From Candidatus Bipolaricaulota bacterium (GTDB lineage Bacteria; Bipolaricaulota; Bipolaricaulia; M55B111): 16,872 bases of DNA. Below, in pieces: positions 13,315 to 16,872 of the stretch (position 1 is the stretch's first letter; the number at the start of each line of letters is the position of its first letter). The stretch is taken from the NCBI GenBank assembly GCA_018334595.1, contig JAGXLQ010000010.1, positions 1 through 16,872 on the forward strand, read 5' to 3'. Both the position numbers and the translations under genes were made by a program. The notes beneath the pieces were generated by a model. The model saw nothing but the letters and a program-made list of their open reading frames with translations, did not search any database and was not told where the DNA came from.

Positions 13315-15447
13315 TTAATAACCTCGATTGTGTAAAATTTCTTCCTTTATCTTCTCCGGTACGGTCTGGTAATGAGCAAAACTCAACGAATACGTTCCCC
13401 GACCTCTGGTAATCGACCTAAGCCTGGTCGCATAACCGAATGATTCCGCCAGAGGCAACTTGAATTCAACCAATTGAACTCCCTCTCTACTGGAGATGCC
13501 AGATACCTTTCCCCGTCGTTTTGAAATATCTTCCATTACGTCGCCCACGTGATCAACTGGAACGAAAACCTCCCCCTCCATGATCGGCTCAAGCAACTTA
13601 GAATTGCCGTGGAGTGCTCTTGTCGTCGCCCTCGAAGCCGCAGCCTTAAAGGCCATGTCGGAAGAGTCAACAGGATGGTGAGCGCCGTCGTAGAGCGTCG
13701 CCTTCAGGTCGGTGACGTTGTACCCAGCCAGCCTGCCGCTTCCCAGGGATTCGGTTACCCCCCCTTCGACGGACTTGATGTATTCCTTGGGTACGTTACC
13801 CTCTCTGACGGTACTCTCGAACTCGAAGCCCGTCCCCCGCTTAAGCGGCTCGTACAGGATCTTCACTCGTGCGTATTGTCCCCTCCCACCGGTTTGCTTG
13901 GCAAACTCTTCGTCTATATCGGACGTCGACTTGATAGTCTCCTTGTACGTGACGCTTGGCTTTCCAACCGACGCGTCGACGCCGAACTCTTCCTTCAACC
14001 TGCGGGTAAGTATCTCCAGGTGGAGCTCCCCCATACCGGAAATAATCGTCTGGTGGGAGTCGGGATCGCTCTCTACCGTAAAAGTGGGATCTTCCTTGGC
14101 CAGCTTGTGAATTGCCTCCGTGAGCCTGTTTTCGTCCGCCTCGCGCCTCGGCTCTATCGCGACAGAGATAACGGGATCAGGGAAGTCAATCCTCCTTAAG
14201 ACGATCGGTTCTTCGGAGCTACATAGCGTCTCACCCGTCGACGTATGGTCCGGACCGACGACCGCAACGATGTCCCCGGCCTTCGCCTCTTCAATCCTCT
14301 CCCGCCTGTTGGCGTGCATGTGAAACATCCGGGAGACGCGTTCCCGTTTACCGGCATTGGAGTTGTACACGTTATCTCCCTCGTGTAGCGTTCCCGAGTA
14401 TATCCTCAAGTAGAGCAACGTCCCCGTATACTGGTCCGTAGCTACCTTAAACGCCAAGCTCGAAAATGGCTCTTCCGGGGTAGGGAGGCGGGTCAACTTT
14501 TCATCTGAGCCTTCGTCGTTTACGGGGTATCCTTCAACAGGTGGGACGTCGTTGGGGGAAGGGAGGTAGTGAACAACGGCATCCAGAATCGGCTGGACGC
14601 CGACGTTTTTAAGTGCCGATCCACCCAGGACCGGTACACACGATCCGCTGATCGTCGCGGACCTAACCGCCCGCCTGATTAACTTCACGGGCACCTCTTC
14701 ATCTTCGAGGTACCTCATCATAACCTCATCGTCGTAGTGCGCCACGTTTTCCAGCAACTCATCACGCTGCCTGGATACTTCCTCTTTCATTTCTTCGGGG
14801 AGGGGTTCACGATGGTACTCCGCACCCTTGGTCTCCTCGTCCCATTTCAACAGGCTCCTATCCAACAGATCAATCATGCCGATCAACTCACCCGTCGACT
14901 CCTCGTTATAAACTAATTGAAGCGGCAGGGTCGTTACCCCCAGCCGCTCTTCGATCATTTCGATCGTCTTGTCGTAACGGGATTCCGTCCGGTCAAGCTT
15001 GTTGACAAACGCAATCCTCGGAATATTATACCGGTCGGCCTGACGCCAGACCTTTTCCGATTGCGATTCGACCATCTCCACCCCGGAAAACAGCGCCACG
15101 GCACCGTCCAAAACACGTAAGGAGCGCTCCACCTCCGCGGTGAAGTCCACATGTCCCGGGGTATCGATGATGTTGACCTGATGGCCATCCCAGAAACAGG
15201 TGGTCGCAGCAGAGGTGATAGTTATGCCTCTTTCCTTTTCCTGATCCATCCAGTCCATCTCGGCGTCTCCGTCGTGGACCTCTCCCATCTTATACGTCCT
15301 GCCGGTATAATAGAGCATCCTCTCCGTGGCAGTAGTCTTGCCAGCGTCGATATGCGCCATAATACCGATATTGCGCATGCTTTCGAGGTCCTCGTCTCTG
15401 AGGCTCTCATCCAATATTTCGCGAGATTTTTTCTTAGTCATAGTCAT
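13315..15447 (-). CDS. fusA: Translation elongation factor G
   Basis: EF-G uses GTP to move tRNAs and mRNA through the ribosome. The 710-residue protein has all G-domain motifs: AHIDAGKTT at 31-39, RGITIT at 73-78, DTPGH at 95-99 and NKLD at 149-152. Domain II and later regions show SALKNVGVQPILDAVVHYLP, GMGELHLEIL and TGGRGQYARV, followed by a standard C-terminus, YSLSFAHYQTVPE. The N-terminus before the G1 motif is slightly longer and more acidic than usual (SREILDESLRDEDLESMRNI). The start is ATG at 15445-15447, with a second ATG two codons later; neither has a strong Shine-Dalgarno. The gap to rpsG is 85 nt, and rpsJ follows 2 nt after the stop. Confidence 0.98.
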   Translation of the reverse strand: MTMTKKKSREILDESLRDEDLESMRNIGIMAHIDAGKTTATERMLYYTGRTYKMGEVHDGDAEMDWMDQEKERGITITSAATTCFWDGHQVNIIDTPGHVDFTAEVERSLRVLDGAVALFSGVEMVESQSEKVWRQADRYNIPRIAFVNKLDRTESRYDKTIEMIEERLGVTTLPLQLVYNEESTGELIGMIDLLDRSLLKWDEETKGAEYHREPLPEEMKEEVSRQRDELLENVAHYDDEVMMRYLEDEEVPVKLIRRAVRSATISGSCVPVLGGSALKNVGVQPILDAVVHYLPSPNDVPPVEGYPVNDEGSDEKLTRLPTPEEPFSSLAFKVATDQYTGTLLYLRIYSGTLHEGDNVYNSNAGKRERVSRMFHMHANRRERIEEAKAGDIVAVVGPDHTSTGETLCSSEEPIVLRRIDFPDPVISVAIEPRREADENRLTEAIHKLAKEDPTFTVESDPDSHQTIISGMGELHLEILTRRLKEEFGVDASVGKPSVTYKETIKSTSDIDEEFAKQTGGRGQYARVKILYEPLKRGTGFEFESTVREGNVPKEYIKSVEGGVTESLGSGRLAGYNVTDLKATLYDGAHHPVDSSDMAFKAAASRATTRALHGNSKLLEPIMEGEVFVPVDHVGDVMEDISKRRGKVSGISSREGVQLVEFKLPLAESFGYATRLRSITRGRGTYSLSFAHYQTVPEKIKEEILHNRGY

Positions 15448-15532
15448 AACATACCACTGCTATATTAAAATCTATATTTATCGACAGTTTATTTACTAAT
15501 TGAAAATGAACCAGAATTAAAGCGTCGGGAAT

Positions 15533-15991
15533 CTACCAGCGATAATGGGCAAAGGCCTTGTTTGCCTCTGCGCGGCGGTGGGACTCCAGCTTCTTGTCGT
15601 AAGCTTCCCCTTCCTTGTTGCTGGCTAAAATAATTTCGTTTGCTATCCGCTCTTCCATGTGAGGCTCGTTACGATTTCTAGCCGCACTTACCAACCATCG
15701 AAAGGCAAGGGCTACCTGTCTGTCCGATGGTACCTCGTAGGGTACCTGATAGTTAGCCCCTCCCACCCTTCTACTACGCGTTTCCAGTCGGGGAGATATG
15801 CTGTCGATCGCTTCCCGAAAAACCTTGATTCCCGGATCCCCTTCTCTATCTTCGATCAACGAAAACGCGTTGTATACGAGCTTGAGCGCATTATTTTTCT
15901 TCCCGTCCTGCATTATATAGTTTACGAACTTCCCAACTAACTTACTTCCGTGCTTGATATCCTGTTCTACATCTCGGCCAGGTATTGCCAT
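15533..15991 (-). CDS. rpsG: 30S ribosomal protein S7
   Basis: A 152-residue S7, the primary binder that organises the 30S head. It shows GSKLVGKFVNYIMQDGKKNN near 15-34, LETRSRRVGGANYQVPYEV, RQVALAFRWLVSAARNR and the C-terminus ANKAFAHYRW. The usual N-terminal tail with several arginines and lysines (as in MPRRxxxxKRxxLPDP) is replaced by MAIPGRDVEQDI. No in-frame start can extend it, because a TAG stop lies seven codons upstream. The ATG start lies 14 nt after rpsL, with TGAGGGGG as its Shine-Dalgarno over the rpsL stop. That spacing is too short for the E. coli-type S7 repressor site between these genes. Confidence 0.97.
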   Translation of the reverse strand: MAIPGRDVEQDIKHGSKLVGKFVNYIMQDGKKNNALKLVYNAFSLIEDREGDPGIKVFREAIDSISPRLETRSRRVGGANYQVPYEVPSDRQVALAFRWLVSAARNRNEPHMEERIANEIILASNKEGEAYDKKLESHRRAEANKAFAHYRW

Positions 15992-16005
15992 TTCGTTTAA
16001 CCCCC

Positions 16006-16377
16006 TCAGCTAGGCTTCTTTGTCCCGTATTTCGAACGTCCCTGCTTACGTCCCTCAACACCGGATACATCGTACGCACCACGGACGATATGGTATCTCA
16101 CACCCGGTAGGTCCTTGACCCTACCTCCTCGTACCAGAACAACAGCGTGTTCCTGTAACTCGTGTCCCTCTCCAGGTATGTATGAAGTCACTTCCTTACC
16201 GTTACTCAATCTAACACGAGCGACCTTCCGCAAGGCAGAGTTAGGCTTTTTGGGCGTCCGAGTATATACCCGAGTCACTACACCCCGCTTTTGAGGGCAA
16301 CCTTCCAGCGCTCTCGAGCTAGTTTTCTTCTTCTTTGATGTTCTTCCTTTTCTAACTAACTGATTAATCGTCGGCAT
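16006..16377 (-). CDS. rpsL: 30S ribosomal protein S12
   Basis: A 123-residue S12, at the decoding centre of the 30S. It reads MPTINQLVRKGRTSKKKKTS, CPQKRGVVTRVYTRTPKKPN, SALRKVARVRLSNGKEVTSY, HELQEHAVVLVRGGRVKDLP and GVRYHIVRGAYDVSGVEGRK. The lysines of TPKKPNS and of GGRVKDLPGVRYH, where mutations give streptomycin resistance in other bacteria, are unchanged. The aspartate of VKDLP, methylthiolated in some bacteria, is present. This is the first gene after the consensus promoter in the rpoC-rpsL gap, with a 5' leader of about 27 nt. The ribosome binding site is AGGAGTGGTGA. Confidence 0.98.
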   Translation of the reverse strand: MPTINQLVRKGRTSKKKKTSSRALEGCPQKRGVVTRVYTRTPKKPNSALRKVARVRLSNGKEVTSYIPGEGHELQEHAVVLVRGGRVKDLPGVRYHIVRGAYDVSGVEGRKQGRSKYGTKKPS

Positions 16378-16386
16378 ATTTCTTAT

Positions 16387-16397
16387 TCACCACTCCT
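16387..16397 (-). promoter_or_regulatory. Ribosome binding site of rpsL, extended with one extra base
   Basis: On the minus strand this reads AGGAGTGGTGA, which is the full anti-16S complement AGGAGGTGA interrupted by a T (and a G shift). The GGTGA half lies 9 nt before the rpsL ATG and the AGGAG half 15 nt before it. Either half could be used. Confidence 0.6.
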
Positions 16398-16411
16398 ATT
16401 AAGTGTCTTGA

Positions 16412-16440
16412 ATTATAAGCAAGCCCCTTTTTATTGTCAA
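16412..16440 (-). promoter_or_regulatory. Perfect-consensus housekeeping sigma promoter upstream of rpsL
   Basis: On the minus strand the -35 box TTGACA lies at 16435-16440 and the -10 box TATAAT at 16412-16417, separated by exactly 17 bases, so both hexamers match the sigma-70/sigma-A consensus at all 12 positions. The TGA stop codon of rpoC (16437-16439) lies inside the -35 box. The predicted start of transcription is near 16405, giving a 5' leader of about 27 nt to rpsL. It is the only strong promoter I recognise in the window, so it may drive the genes from rpsL down toward rpoA. Confidence 0.85.
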
Positions 16441-16872
16441 GCTGTAGAATTCAAGGGGTCTTGTTCTGAATCGGCTTCTTCGACCTCGTCTTCTTCTTCG
16501 TCTTCCTGGCTATTCTCAAACCCCGTGCCCACTGCAATCTTTTTCCCAACAATTATATTTGGCTTTAGTCCCCGTAGCTTATCCGACTGTCCACTCAACG
16601 CCGCGTTAGTCAGCGCCGAGGTCGTCCTCTGGAACGAGGCCGCGGACAACCATCCCTTGGTCTTGAGGGCGGACTTCGATATCCTGAGTAGCTGACGATC
16701 ACCCTCCGGTAGGACGTAATTCAATATCCGCACCTCGACAAGCTCCCCGTCCTCTATGATCGGAAGGGTCTTTACACCTGACCTTTGCGCAAGTTCGAGG
16801 AGGCTTTCGTTAATCGTCTCTCCTTCTTTCGCTATGAGGTGGTCCCTCTTGTATATGTCCTCGGCCACTCTC
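16437..16872 (-). CDS. rpoC: RNA polymerase beta' subunit, C-terminal fragment (cut by window edge)
   Basis: The last part of RpoC, the catalytic large subunit of RNA polymerase; the gene enters from beyond the window. The frame is open to the window edge, so the GTG near 16868 is not a start. Diagnostic C-terminal motifs are present: LRISKSALKTKGWLSAASFQ, then RTTSALTNAALSGQ, DKLRGLKPNIIVGKKIAVGT and GF. After the canonical GTGF end the protein carries about 26 more residues, mostly Glu and Asp (EDEEEDEVEEADSEQ), before the stop. rpoC upstream of rpsL is the usual bacterial order. Confidence 0.97.
   Translation of the reverse strand, partial: RVAEDIYKRDHLIAKEGETINESLLELAQRSGVKTLPIIEDGELVEVRILNYVLPEGDRQLLRISKSALKTKGWLSAASFQRTTSALTNAALSGQSDKLRGLKPNIIVGKKIAVGTGFENSQEDEEEDEVEEADSEQDPLNSTA

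Noticed and set aside
15444..15452. Two-codon mini-ORF (ATG TTA TGA) overlapping the fusA start
   Set aside because: It has no properly spaced Shine-Dalgarno, and such short frames occur by chance. It could matter for re-initiation, but the sequence alone does not support it.
15448..15532. AT-rich 85-nt gap between rpsG and fusA as a possible second promoter or regulatory leader, with a repeated AATATAG word
   Set aside because: I tried several -35/-10 pairings on the minus strand; none matched more than about half of the consensus positions. No stable hairpin or terminator was apparent. It remains the largest gap, but nothing in it is convincing.
1..16872. Mobile elements, CRISPR arrays, defence genes, tRNA genes or rRNA genes
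   Set aside because: All sequence is accounted for by tightly packed housekeeping genes; I saw no repeats, inverted ends, integrase-like proteins or structural RNA signatures.

Overview
The window is one long stretch of bacterial translation genes, all read from the minus strand. In transcription order, from high to low coordinates, it runs: 3' end of rpoC, rpsL, rpsG, fusA, rpsJ, rplC, rplD, rplW, rplB, rpsS, rplV, rpsC, rplP, rpmC, rpsQ, rplN, rplX, rplE, rpsZ (zinc-type rpsN), rpsH, rplF, rplR, rpsE, rplO, secY, adk, map, infA, rpmJ, rpsM, rpsK, rpsD, and the first 26 codons of a probable rpoA. This is the str, S10, spc and alpha clusters joined end to end. I see no plus-strand gene, mobile element, CRISPR array, tRNA or rRNA, and no gene-free gap longer than about 85 bases.

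The organism is a bacterium. The proteins are bacterial in type, and the order secY-adk-map-infA-rpmJ-rpsM-rpsK-rpsD-rpoA is typical of Gram-positive and several deep-branching phyla. The proteins are recognisable but diverged at positions that are usually near-invariant (S11 tail, L2 near the peptidyl transferase centre, L15 N-terminus). This suggests a less-sampled, possibly uncultured lineage, but I cannot name a phylum from the sequence alone. Every family here that has zinc and non-zinc forms carries its cysteines: S4, S14, L24, L36 and adenylate kinase.

Layout: 16437-16872 is the end of rpoC. Its stop codon lies inside the -35 box of a perfect-consensus housekeeping promoter (TTGACA, 17 bp, TATAAT) that should drive rpsL and the genes after it. 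13315-16377 is the str cluster (rpsL, rpsG, fusA) with no tuf gene. 8358-13312 is the S10 cluster, which starts 2 nt after fusA. 4546-8361 is the spc cluster, from which rpmD (L30) is absent. 3244-4539 is secY; 1613-3242 is adk, map and infA; 1-1597 is the alpha cluster.

Most junctions are very tight. Seven neighbouring pairs overlap by 1, 4 or 8 nt, and most starts have a clear Shine-Dalgarno sequence inside the preceding gene, so translational coupling is likely. The products work together: the ribosomal proteins build both subunits, EF-G drives translocation, IF-1 acts in initiation, methionine aminopeptidase trims nascent chains, SecY exports them, adenylate kinase balances adenine nucleotides, and RpoC and RpoA belong to RNA polymerase. 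No new biological system is evident. The points of interest are gene losses, unusual residues and the promoter arrangement.
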